Assembly (NCBI GenBank): GCA_013397935.1
Contig: VZRN01004719.1
Coordinates: 1,286,487-1,350,486, forward strand
Length of the DNA: 64,000 bases
Source of the DNA: Dasyornis broadbenti
Lineage: Eukaryota; Chordata; Aves; Passeriformes; Dasyornithidae
Direction: 5' to 3'
In this document: one piece after another, positions 50,529-62,170 of the stretch
Layout of the letters: each line of letters begins with the position of its first letter
Position numbering within the stretch: position 1 is the stretch's first letter
Made by a program: the position numbers and the translations under genes
The notes under the pieces: generated by a model
The model's database searches: none
Told to the model about the DNA's origin: nothing
The model's input: only the letters and a program-made list of their open reading frames with translations

Positions 50529-50995
50529 TCATAGAATCGTAGAAAGGCTTGGTTTGCAAGGGACCTTAAAGATACTCTAGTTCCACACCTCTTGCCATGG
50601 GCAGGGATACCTTCTAGACCAGCTTGCTCCAAGCCCCATCCAACCTGGTATTGAACTCTGGCAAGGATGGGGCATCCACAGCCTCTCTGGGCAACCTGTG
50701 CCAGTGCCTCACCACCCTCACAGAGAAGAATTTCTTCCTGATATGTAATCTAAACCTACCCTCTTTTAGTTTAAAGCCATTCCCCATGTCCTACCACTAA
50801 GTGCATCTGTAAAAAATCCCTCTCTAATTCTCTTATAACACCCTTCTAGGTATTGGAAGGTGCTATAAAACCTTCTCTCTTCTCCAGGCAAAACAGCCCC
50901 AACTCTCTCAGCCAATCCTCATAGGAGAAGTGGTCCATCCCTCTGATCATCTTCGTGGCCCTCTTCAGGACTGACTCAAGTCTTTCTCATGCTTA
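50529..50995 (-). mobile_element. CR1 LINE 3' fragment, antisense
   Basis: tcatagaatcgtagaaaggc ttggtttgcaagggacc opens a long, well-kept reverse CR1 3' region. Further landmarks are gccatgggcagggatacctt, gcatccacagcctctctggg, taatctaaacctaccctctt and catcttcgtggccctcttca. It is among the longest and least decayed CR1 fragments in the window. Confidence 0.93.
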
Positions 50996-52135
50996 ATTCT
51001 CTGCTTTTGTTTATTCTGATGGATTATAGACTGTGGTAAAATGCTTGAAACACAGACAGTGGCATGCCTTTAGTCTGTGTATCTTTTGTCTACTTTATTT
51101 CATCATATTAATTTTTTCCCTATGATTACCTAGTTTTTGTATAATTTCTTGTAACAAAGACAGCAATAACAATATCCAAAACCAATCTCACTTTCTAAAT
51201 CAAGCTCTTTGACCATTAAAGTGTTAAATAAAAAGAGCTGTGGAATTCACAGTGCATGGCATATTTATCTCATTTGAATGCAATTAAAATTGTTTGTACA
51301 ACTTCTTACAAGAAGTAGAAAGACAGGTCACCTCTCAATTCTTCCAGTAATTTCACACTTCCCGTATAAGTCATCTGAGGGAGCCAGATAATGGCATCTT
51401 AGACACTTGTCGCTATCTGTATGCTTATTATTACTAAAACACAAGGAAGCAGGTACTTGGTGAATTTCATAAGACAGTTTTTCATTGCAGATAATAGAAA
51501 TAGAAAAATTCAAGACCAGACAAATTGAAGACCTCTTTGATATTTCAAAAATTTTTGATTTAACACAATTTTTTCTCCTTTCTTCTTCGAGGCCCAAACA
51601 TTTATCAGAACTTCTGAAAACAAAAGTTTGAAACAAATTCATAATCTCTCCATGTAGGTGATTGAAAATGCTTTCTCTGGATGAGATCTTTTATGGAAGT
51701 CCTTTTGATCTTAACAGTTTTTGTAAGGTTCCCAGTCATTTAAAAAAATGTTGCCCGTGTTCAAAAATTTGTATGTGTTTGAAACACCGGGAAATTTATA
51801 TTCATCTATGGAACTCATAGTAAATTTTATAAGCCACTCAGAATTATGTTGGGCAATCTCTAATTGCCGTGCAATGAAGCCATCTTTCCAACTGTCTTGA
51901 CACAAATGTGTCGACACCACTCCAGTGTCTACTGAACATTTCCAGCTCAAGGACAGAATGACTGAACCACTCATTAGCCATAGACTGCAATAGTTTGGTC
52001 ATATCCCAGTCACTAATGTTGGAAAGGATATTGGCAGCATTCCACAAATTCCATCTGTCCTTACTCTTTGTTCAGTTTCTGTTTTCAAGGCAGTGCTGGG
52101 TCTTTGGGATGTTACTTTGGCCTTATCACGCTGTG
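50996..52135. other. Non-coding DNA before the duplicated segment
   Basis: No gene, exon or repeat family recognised. Confidence 0.5.
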
Positions 52136-52355
52136 TGCTGCCTCACAAGACATCTGTTTACTTCAGTCTTCAGTGGTGGCTGGTGCCCAAGTCAGAGTAC
52201 AAGAAAATGAGCAATTATGGAATAGACTGCCCACAGGGAAAATTAATCCTTCAAATCTTGCAAAATCCTTGCATCTTTTTACTGATCAGCTTGTTCCTGG
52301 AGGAACAAGAGCTGTATTCCTTCCACGTTTTAAAAAATAGTCCTTTCTCACTCTT
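52136..52355 (+). repeat. 220-bp direct repeat, copy 1
   Basis: Identical base for base to 53330-53549 (offset 1194), starting tgctgcctcacaagacatct and ending ctttctcactctt. Flanks differ on both sides. One + strand frame is open through the copy, but no domain is recognised. Confidence 0.98.
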
Positions 52356-53329
52356 TTTGCAGAAAACAGTAAAGATTTCAGTCCCTCTGGCCCCAGTTTT
52401 CCATTGCTTTTGTACTCATTTCCAAATCCAGCTTGCCTGAATTTTCATTTCTAGCAGTAAATAGCACATAGACTACTCCTGTTATTCAGGTCCATAGCTC
52501 TGATTTCTTTTTCCTAATTGATCTGAGGAGGATTTTTATAACGAAGTGAGTTTTTAAAAAAGCCTACTGATTAAAGACTTTTAGAAAACACATTAGTGCC
52601 AATGAACTTCTGCCAAAATACAATCATGCTTCTTTTGATGGGTCTGGCATACTATGTAAAATCAGATACTAAACACAAAACCGTAACTGATTTTTTCAAT
52701 TCACATGGACATCTTGAGTTCAAGGCTTCAGGATAGTTCCATAATATAGAAATCCCCATTTTGAGACTGACACAGTGTTAGGAGTTGGACTCTCAGGAGC
52801 CACAAATGAACTGGGAGATGTTGGAACAGGTTTCCAAGGTTCAGTAACATTTCAGAACTTACAGAGCGAAGTGGGGAAAATTGTTGAGAAAATGCCCAAA
52901 CTTTACATTAAAAAGAAACACAGATTATTATTATTATTGCTATTGTCATTTTTAAGAGTGTTCTAAGAAATGCCTGAGAAAAGCAAATGTTGACTTTATC
53001 TAGAGGTAAATCTATAGAAAGCGGATTCTGCAGCTCATTCTCACTTCTGCAGTCTTTCCCTAATGAAACTTGTAAGTGAGGAAAGCATAAGCCTTTTTAA
53101 GGAAGGTAAAGGTACAAGCTAAAAAAACTCATGTTTAATCATAGCAGGTTTGCCTTGGCCTTGGCACAGTTTCAAAGGCAAGGATATATCCAGCAGCAAT
53201 TAGACCAAATTTGGTTTACAGTGGAAGTAAAAGAGGCAAATAAAATCCTTAGCACAGCCTCAGCAGGTGCCAGCTGGTTTTCTGCACATCGTGAGCCATA
53301 CTGTGTCAGCAGCAAAGAAGGCACGTTCT
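52356..53329. other. 974-bp spacer between the direct repeats
   Basis: No primer-binding site follows copy 1 and no polypurine tract precedes copy 2, so an LTR element is not supported. A short (TTA)n stretch lies near 52927-52938. Confidence 0.55.
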
Positions 53330-53549
53330 TGCTGCCTCACAAGACATCTGTTTACTTCAGTCTTCAGTGGTGGCTGGTGCCCAAGTCAGAGTACAAGAAA
53401 ATGAGCAATTATGGAATAGACTGCCCACAGGGAAAATTAATCCTTCAAATCTTGCAAAATCCTTGCATCTTTTTACTGATCAGCTTGTTCCTGGAGGAAC
53501 AAGAGCTGTATTCCTTCCACGTTTTAAAAAATAGTCCTTTCTCACTCTT
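53330..53549 (+). repeat. 220-bp direct repeat, copy 2
   Basis: The second copy of the segment at 52136-52355. It is included in a 143-codon + strand frame (53131-53562) with no recognisable domain, which I regard as chance. Confidence 0.98.
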
Positions 53550-54730
53550 ACATGAGTTTTAGCATCTAGTTCATCCAAATGAATGTTCATTTCCTTTAGT
53601 AGTGGCTAGAAACCACCTGCTGCAACCAAAAATTTTTAGAAGTTGACAGATATGCAAAGGCAGTTTTCCTTCATTAATCTCTGTAGATCAACTGTTGCCC
53701 TGTGTGTCAAACTTGTATATCTTCCCTCTGGGTACATGGAGCACCTCCCCTCACAAATGTGCTGATTTATGGCCAGGGGTCAGAGGTGTTACAGAAACAC
53801 TTAGTAAAATTACTTTCCCTACACAAAGCATTGCAATCAACTTTTCTGGAGAAGAGCTACATTCAACTACTGCAAATCTGCCTTCACTTGGTTGAAATTC
53901 AAGATAATCGGGGGAAAAGAAGTCAGTACCAACACTGAGTTCAGAAAGCAGAGGACAGTTTTTTTGAAATGATCCAGACTTCAAAGTGTCAGTGTTCTAC
54001 ATACACAGAACTATATGTTTGAACAGTTGGCTGTGGCATAAAATCCTTTAATGTAGAGAAAGAGCAGGCTGGAAGCAGTTATAAATAACAATTTCTCTCT
54101 GAACAATGTGGACATTCCCATATGCAATTCCTAATGTACAGTTTAATAAATGACAGTTACAATGGATTTGGTCAGTACCATTGGCACAAAAAAAAAGACA
54201 CCATGCACACAGACAAAAGCCATCTCTGAAATATGTCAGGTTTTGCAGTTACAAGGCTGCTGGGTTTTGTCAGACAAAGTAAAGAAAACTTCACACCATC
54301 TTTTTTTTTCTTCTTTCCTGCCAAGGAAGGAGGTTCTCAAGGAGCATATGCCATTGTATCTCTCAAATTTCTTCTATTGGCCATATTAAAATAACAGACA
54401 CAAGGCACCAAAGATAAAAACAAATTACTGCTGGTAAGGAGGCAACATGGTTTTATCTGGACAAAATATCATGCATCTAAGTGTAAGCTATGCTACCCCA
54501 AAATCATTATGAGCTTCACACAGGTCTCCCTAGATTTTCTTGTTGGAAGTGATTATATTAGTTACCACATTAATTATTAATTTACATGTTAATAGTTAAA
54601 ATTGCATTGTGAATCCAGAGAATATCTGGTTCTCTGTTTTTGCAAATAGGCATACTTTCTTTCAGCATGAAAGCATAAATAGAGCAGGAAAAGTATGATG
54701 GAGCAGGAAATTCCAGGACCCAGAAAGATT
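53550..54730. other. Non-coding DNA, unassigned
   Basis: Nothing recognised apart from short T runs near 54300. Confidence 0.5.
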
Positions 54731-54763
54731 TCATCATCATCATCATCATCATCATCACCATCA
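54731..54763. repeat. (TCA)n microsatellite
   Basis: About eight perfect TCA units followed by interrupted ones. On the minus strand it reads as a run of Asp or Met codons in a spurious open frame. Confidence 0.95.
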
Positions 54764-57339
54764 GTGACAGAGTAACTTCTGGTATATCTGCAATACAAGC
54801 TGAGAACAAGAGCGTGTTTTGCACGGTGGCATCTCTAAGCTTTTCAATCTCTAAACCACACAATGCCTGTGCTACTGTGCAGCTCTGCCCTGCACCACAA
54901 ACCCTCTCAAACCTTCCTCCATACCCCAGGCGGGACAAAGTTCAAACAGCACGATTGCACCAGGGATATCACACAGGACCACCTGTTAGGGCTTAGATTC
55001 CCACCATTCTGCCATTTCTATCTGACAAAAATTGCTTGCTGCTGCCACGGTTGCTTGTCTGCAACAAAGGCACATAACAGGCACAGATTAATAATAAGTA
55101 ACATCCTGAAGTGAAATTCTGGATCAGAGGATCATGCGATGTAACTACGGTTCTCTGTGAGACAATTTTACAAATCATCCAGGAAGTAATCACTTCAGCC
55201 ATAGCAAAAGCCAGGAGGAGCCTTTTTTATTCTGTGTCCAGACAGGTAACCAGGACAGTCCTCTCCACTACATTTTGAAATCTGAAGATACCTCAGTAAT
55301 AAAGAGGCTCTTTTCCAGAGCAAGGACAGAAATTTTATTGCTCTGTAACAGTGCAGGTCTCATGCATTTAACATCCCCTGCAAAAACAGTTCTAAGAAGC
55401 TACAGCAGGGCTTTTCCTCACTCCTTTTGGCAGTTGCCTTCAGAATGAGGATCTTGCCTTTGGTCCCTGCCTGTGTTATGATACAGCTGGCTAGTCCATG
55501 TCCAGCCATGAGTCCTGCTGACTCAGACCCAGAGCTTTACCCAAAATCTTGTATTCCTGGCTTGACTTTCTGGCTTCCTCATCACTGTGGGCTTGTGCAA
55601 TGATACTCTTGGCTGAACTTGGCTACCACCATCAAGCATACTGTGATCATTTTGCTTTCTTTCTGTGGAGCCGTGTCCTTGCTGGTGAGGTCACTTGTTC
55701 AGATGTTTGGCTTCCAGCTCCCTGACCGCTGCAGAGCAGCCTGCCTTTGGTGCTCTCTGACAGTCTACACCTGCTACCAAGAAAACAAAAACTACAGTAA
55801 CATCTTCCCAAGCATATATTAAGAGCACAGATATATTCATGACATGGCTTCTAAATGAAGGAAAATTATGAATGAAAAAACTTCTCATGTAATAGTCTGC
55901 CAAAACTTTCTTGTATCTAGAGAAACATGGAATGTGTCATCAAATTAATAAAAAGCCACAAAGAACTTTTTAAGTGTAGTAATTTGTAGTCTTCAAAGAC
56001 AGAATTCTGCTAAGTAATTCTTTGTAAAGTCACTGGCAGTAAAACTTTTTATAATGAGAAATACACATAAGAATTTATTAGTGATTTTTATCACAACTAA
56101 GACAGGCACAACTCTTTTCCAGCAGAGAATGATTTCCAGTTTGGGAAGTACATATGTATTTGTTTCTGAGTTAAAATTAGGAGAAAGCAGTATAGACAAT
56201 GACTGTACACTTGTGCTAGGTTTTATTGCATTTTATGAATTTGTGGCCACCAAGGGAAGAAATATGTTCTTGTTTTAATCTTGCAACATGCCCTTTTTTG
56301 TTTATTCAAGCCTTGATCCTACAGGGCTGGGATTAGCTTTTAGGAGCTGAATAAAGCACCAGTTTCAGTAAGGACTTATTGTTAGCTTTAAGTTTAAAAT
56401 ATCCATTAATATTGCAGGGTGGAAATCTTTCATAATGTTCAGTGATTACCCTAAATTTGAATGCTGTCTATTGTCTGTGACATATGCATATAGCAGGAAT
56501 AACACAGAATCAGAACAATAAATCACAGCTCAGCTCACAGAGTCACTGGTATTTTAGGAGTCTGGCCCATTTAGAACAGAGTCTTCTGGGTCTGAATTTA
56601 TTTTTTTTTTTAAATTTGAGGCAAGCCCATCAGGTAGAATAGCATAGTTGTTCAAAATGATTAACTCCAGGTAACAAATTGTTTCTTGGACTTAGAGGGG
56701 AAATGCTCCTCTTCTGTATTGTAAAAATGAAGATGTATGTAAGCAGGACACCAATAAAATTCAATTGGTCTTGTGTACTGTATTGATCTTGCTAGTCATA
56801 TAGTTAATATGACAGCTTTTCATCTTCTGTCTTTAGACATGTTTCCATGCCCAAGATCTGTTTTGTTTAGAGAAGTACTTCTTGAAATCAGAGACATCCC
56901 TTTTCCTATTTAGAGTTTATCTTGTGCTTTAGTAGAAGGATGATAATTCAGGAGCAAATATCATCGCAGCCACCACAATAACAGGTTTGCTCATATTAAT
57001 GCCGAGGTACAGTCTGCCTCTGTCCCAAACAGCTGCAGTTTGTGACTATGGTCACTGTGACAGGTTCCTTCTGAGACTGGGTGCAACAGCTGCAGAGAAG
57101 GATGGGCCACGAAGTGTGTGTTCAGCAGAGCCTGCTTGACCACGAGCCCCTGAAAGGGCAGAGAGCAAGAAGCCCTACTGTCTTAGACGGGAGAACAAGA
57201 GCTTTCTTTAAAGAGCCTCACGATCAGCAGGACCATGAGGAATGATGAGAAGTCATAAGGCTACAGTAACATATTCCTGTGTTCTGCTCCAAGATTTTTT
57301 TTCCCAAAAGCATTCTAAAGAATTTCAAAACAAAACAAA
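54764..57339. other. Non-coding DNA, unassigned
   Basis: The stretch at 55400-55760 and the one at 57000-57240 are slightly richer in G+C, but neither shows splice sites, a signal peptide or a known repeat. Confidence 0.45.
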
Positions 57340-57476
57340 ATGAGAAACAGAAGTGGAAATTGAAAGGGAGAAGGAAGAGGGAAATGGAGAAGTGAAACGG
57401 AGAAAGGGAAAGAGAAAAGGGTAAAGAGAAGAGGGAAAAGAGAAAAAGAAAAAAGCCAAAAATGGAAAATGAAAAG
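57340..57476. repeat. Polypurine (GGAAA-rich) tract
   Basis: About 137 bases almost entirely A and G (gaaagggagaaggaagaggg and similar). The complementary polypyrimidine strand gives a false open frame rich in Phe, Ser and Leu. Such tracts can adopt triplex structures. Confidence 0.9.
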
Positions 57477-57794
57477 GGTATATTTTTTGACATATCTTTA
57501 GACAAATATGTAAAGTGGAAAAGGATCTTTTGATTGCATACAAATATTGGGCATTAGTGTTAACAGCCTATCTGCTCTCTGATTATTCTAACAAGGCTCA
57601 CAAAAGGCAAGGGATTAAGAAAGCCAAGAACAATCCAGGTCTTTAATATTAACTACACTCACTCTTCTGATCTTTGACTGCCCTTTTCTGTGATCATGCG
57701 CAAGTCACTGAGAACCAGACTCAGAAACAAATTAAGTGTGTAAAGTCCAGTTTTAAGTTCCATATTTAAAAAACACAGAAAAAAATAGTATACA

Positions 57795-58135
57795 AGAGCT
57801 CTGTAAGATTCATCTAGTCCAATCTGCTGCTCAATACAGGGCTAGCCTGAAGAATCATATTGGCTAGAGTCTTGTCTAGTCAAGTTAGGATACTTGCAAG
57901 AATGGAGGTCCCATAAACTCTCTCCCCAGCGACTTCCAGAACTTAACTACTGCTACGGTGAAGACTTTTTATCCCACTTGTTCAATCAAGATTTCCTTTG
58001 TTGCTCCTTTTGGCTCTTATTTATTCTTTTGCTCTGTTTTGCCCTCAGAGAAGACTTTGCCTCTGTTGTCTCTACCAGCATTCATATAGTGATGATGAGG
58101 ACCATGTCATCACCCTACCCAGGAGTGGAAAATTC
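57795..58135 (-). mobile_element. Old CR1 LINE fragment, antisense
   Basis: The order of blocks fits reverse-strand CR1 (agattcatctagtccaatct gctgctcaatacagggctagc, a decayed ctctccccagcgacttccag, then reductions of the actactgctacggtgaagac type), but divergence is high. Confidence 0.5.
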
Positions 58136-59655
58136 TTGAGGTACAGAGTGGCTGAAGTGGTTATGAGAGACACCTAGGATCTACAAGTCAACAGTAATAG
58201 AATATTGAACAGCAACAACTGGCAAAAAGGTGATGTAAAGAGAGAGAGGATGCCAGAAATAAATGCTGTATACTCCAGGCTATTCTAGCTGCTTAATGAA
58301 AGCTTCATCTTAAGATGAAGAGTGCCTTAAGTTTCTAAACTTAAGCAAGAGAGGTTCAGTTTGGGAAATCCACAGATAATGTGAATGTGACCCTCAATCT
58401 CTAGGCTTTCTCTACAACTTACAAGGTGAGTAAACTGGCAGCTGAGAGCTCTTTGTGTCATGATGATTACAGAGGTAGAGAACCATCTGAAGCCTGTCAA
58501 ACTGATCCACTTGCGCTCCAGGACAGATGCAGGCATTATGAAGAACTTCCTCCCTGCTCCTTGTGCAGATGTACGAGGATGTAGAGACAAGTGCTGAGTG
58601 TCTCCCTGCATCTTTTGGTTTCAAAATGCAAAGTTTGCTCCCTCTACATTCTGTGAACCAAAAATGTAAAGGCCAAAAGGAGTTGGAGGCACACAGTTGT
58701 CCCAGATTCCTCAGTAAGGAAATAAACACTACCTGTCAACCACTTTGATGATGGTGTCACTCTAACAGACTGCTCCACATGACTTTTCCTTCATGGATTT
58801 CAGTCTGCATGGTTTGTGTGGCAGTGATCTACATTTAGAGATTTATCCATGAAGAAAACACAGTAGAGCTAAGTATTCAGACAGGGGAGAAACAACTTTT
58901 GTTCATATCAGATAAAAGTATCACACAGGGATAGTTAATATTTCCAAAATATTTCAATGGCTACAGTATTGTAATTATACACAGAACAGAGGACAAGACA
59001 AAGCATTCATGTAGATAGTCTAGCTTTCCCCACAGCTGTTCTGGGGATTTGTACCAAATCATGTATTTGCTAGTCAAGTTTTTTTCTCCTGATTGTATAG
59101 GAGCTAAATGAGACAGTAGCTTCTTTTGAATGCTCTCTATGGAAATTCTGCAATGTGTCTGGAAACCGTATGTCTTGGAATAGGACACTTAAGACACTGA
59201 TACTGTAAATACTCAGGGGTCTCTGCATTAACTCCTAGATGGAGCAGCAGGTTTTTTTCCACTTCTTTTTTTTTTTTAATGAAAACCTCTTTGTTGAACA
59301 AGTCAAAGCTTGAGCAGGCAAAGCAGTAACTGAGTTGCCCCAATTCCATTCTATCTTTTGAAATTCTGTAAGAGAAGTGTGAAAAAAGAGCTACAATACT
59401 TCAGGTCACCAGTGGTTTGTTTATTTTTCCACTGAGAAAGCATCCTTGACATTTTATGCATGTTTACACCTGTACTGAACACCACCCCCACTCCCCGACT
59501 CATCATATCTCTGGACCAGGACGGTGCCATGTGGTACTTATTTTTCAGATTTGCATCTCATGATAGATTAATGTTTCACTACAAATGCATCAGAAAAAAA
59601 ACCCAACCCCCCCGCCCAAAAACAAACAACCCAATATAAAATATACACATAGAAG
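58136..59655. other. Non-coding DNA, unassigned
   Basis: No gene or known transposon recognised. A/C homopolymers occur at about 59593-59612. Confidence 0.5.
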
Positions 59656-59678
59656 CAATCAATCAATCAATCAATCAA
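59656..59678. repeat. (CAAT)n microsatellite
   Basis: About five to six perfect tetranucleotide units. Confidence 0.95.
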
Positions 59679-60989
59679 CTTTGATTATAATATGAGGCCA
59701 CCTTAAGCAGTACTTTGAGTTCAGTCAAGTATTGTTTGGTAAAAACAAATGGAGCTATACACTTCATACTTTATAGAAGATTAACTAAAAACTTAAAACT
59801 CTTTCAGATAAGTGTTTTTACATTAATGGCATTTGACTACAATGACTAATAGGTTATTTTGATCAAGAGACAGATTTTTTCAGCTGAGAAAACTTGCAAA
59901 ACTTGTATGTGTTTTATATCTTTCCTGTAATCGCATGTGAAAGAAACTAAAGACAGAAAATAAAAAAAAGTCAAACCATGTGTGTTAAACCACATTCATG
60001 GCTAGCCTGAACAGGATGAAATGTTTGCTTGTTTTTTTTCAGTGAAAAGCATGAAAGGTTTTGAGTCATGTATACCCACACCCACAAGCACCGCAAAGTG
60101 GCTGCACTACTGTGGAGCATTCATTATAGATGAGTGGTTCCTCCTACCAAGTCAAGAGCTGTGCTGGTTTGGCAGAGTGTTGAAACAGATGGAACTGGAA
60201 CAGCTTTTGGAAAGTTGAGGACTAAGAAAAGCTAAGACTTTGTCCCTCTGAGAATAAAAAAGCATCACATTCACAGAAGTGATGCAGTGTATTAAGTTAG
60301 TCCGTAGCTAACTAAAGTGAGATGGTGGAAATAAAGATCCTTACAGTGGGGAGACACTGCTTCCTCACACCTCCCTCAGTGAGGCAACTCATGCACTGGC
60401 AAGAAGGATTATTGATCTGATCAATGGATACTTTGGTGGTAGGAGTTCCAAATATGAGAGGATTGCTATGAAAGGTTTAGATTTTGCATCATTTTCCCCT
60501 CAGTTTGCTTTGTAGACCACCATGTAAACATTGATACCTAATAACTAAGCAAGATACCAGTACATTTGTTTCGATTGCCCACAGAAACCTTTTACACCTG
60601 AAAATATACCTTCTCATGCAACATGTCAGTGCTGAACCAGAAGTTTTCTGTGGGACAGAGAGAAACAGAGGGACAAGCAGCAACAACTCTAAGTTAATAT
60701 ATTTCAAGAAATGTTGTACCAGCAATATATGCTTGGCAGCTGTTAGTTATCAGATTAAGACATCAAACATACTATGATACAGTGTCTATGTATAATGATG
60801 GGGAGAAAAGGACTTGACACATACTGTCAGCTGGTTCTGTTCCTTTGGTACCATCAAGGAAGAGAAAATAACATATCTAGAAAAGCTGCATAGTTCTCTT
60901 CCAACCCAACTAGATCTGCTGTTTCTAGCTGCCTGTTTTTCCCATGAGCATGGCTCACAGCTCAAGCTGTAAAATTTTTGAAGGAACCA
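59679..60989. other. Non-coding DNA, unassigned
   Basis: tgtgctggtttggcagagtg at about 60160 faintly resembles the start of some passerine LTRs, but no matching 3' part follows. Nothing else recognised. Confidence 0.45.
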
Positions 60990-62170
60990 CTCTTAATGAT
61001 GGGACCAGATTCTACCCAGGACATTCAGAGTTCAGTCTATCACACCATCCATGTTGTGAATAAGATGTTAAAGAGTGTTGGTCTCAGTAACACCACAGGG
61101 TAGTACTGATGCAGAGGCGGCTGGCACCCAGGAACTGCACTTCATACCCCTGATTACACCCCTTCAAGCGCCTGTAGGCCAGACTGTTGTCAATACACCT
61201 CACTGCCCACTTATCTAGTCCTTACTTCATGAGTTTATCAAGGTGGATGTTACAGGAGACAGTGATGACAGTCTTGCACAAGAGCACAAATATCAGCTGT
61301 CTTTTCCTCACACACTGAGCTGGTTATTTCATTGCTGAAGGCTACGAGACTCTTGGGCAAGATTTTCTTCTTCCCACATATGTGCTGACTACTCCTGATC
61401 ATCTCATTCTTACTAGAATGGTTTCCCCCATTACATGATCCTATGCCTTCCCAGGAGCATAGGTCAGCTGGTCAGCCTGCAGATCCCCAGGTCCTGCTCC
61501 TTGCCCGTCTTGAAAATAGGAGGAATAATGGATTTACTTCCATCCACAGGATCTTCTGACCACCAGAATCTTCCAAAGATTGTATTCCAAAGTTCTATCT
61601 CAATGATATCAGCCCATTGTTGAGCCCTCATGCATGCCTTATTAGGTCCTTTGGACTTGCATATATCCAAATTATGTCAATGTCCACTCACTCAGTCTGC
61701 CTCAGAGGAGCACTATTCATGGCTTCAGACTTTCCCAGTGGGCTCAGGGGCTCAGTTTCCTAAAGGGAAATCTTACCAGTAAAAAGTGAGGCAAAGAAGG
61801 CATTGAGTACCTGGGCAGTTTTCATGACCCTGCCAACAGATTCATTGTTCCATTTCATTTTGCAGCAGATCCACATTTTCTCTAATCTTCTTTTTGCTGA
61901 TGGTATACCTGTAAATGCCTTTCTTGTTGCTCTTCTCTTCCCTAGCCAGATTTAATTCCAAATGGGCTTTGACTTTTCTGAGGTCTTTACCATACTCTCA
62001 GACAGTGTCTCTATATTTTTGCCACGTCACCTGACCCTGTTTCAGACTCTCATATACTTCATTTTACTGTTCGAGTTTACTTACATGAAATATTACCAGA
62101 GACGAATCAGAGCTTGGATGCCAAAATGGTTTCTATTCTGGAACTATTTTTCAGCAAACCCGGTTACAGG
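60990..62170 (-). mobile_element. Long, old CR1-like LINE fragment, antisense
   Basis: About 1.2 kb of reverse-strand CR1-type ORF2. In order: ttgtgaataagatgttaaag and a gtcaatacacctcactgccc block; atcaaggtggatgttacagg agacagtg, the reverse of the region leading to the AFDTV motif; cttgcccgtcttgaaaatag gagg; ccttattaggtcctttggac ttgc; then ggcaaagaaggcattgagta and tcttcccta gccagatttaattcc. Stops and small deletions are frequent, so it is a dead copy, much older than the 3' fragments elsewhere in the window. Confidence 0.75.

Noticed and set aside
52136..53549. Direct repeats considered as LTRs of a small retrotransposon
   Set aside because: No primer-binding site after copy 1, no polypurine tract before copy 2, no TG...CA ends and no target-site duplication visible.
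53131..53562. 143-codon + strand open frame covering duplicate copy 2
   Set aside because: No recognisable domain or initiation context. The second half is simply the duplicated 220 bp.
57224..57543. Two hydrophobic Phe/Ser/Leu-rich minus-strand frames resembling membrane proteins
   Set aside because: They arise from a polypurine/polypyrimidine tract at 57340-57476.
60160..60300. Possible passerine LTR start (tgtgctggtttgg)
   Set aside because: Only the first bases fit. No LTR body, poly(A) signal or matching 3' end was seen.
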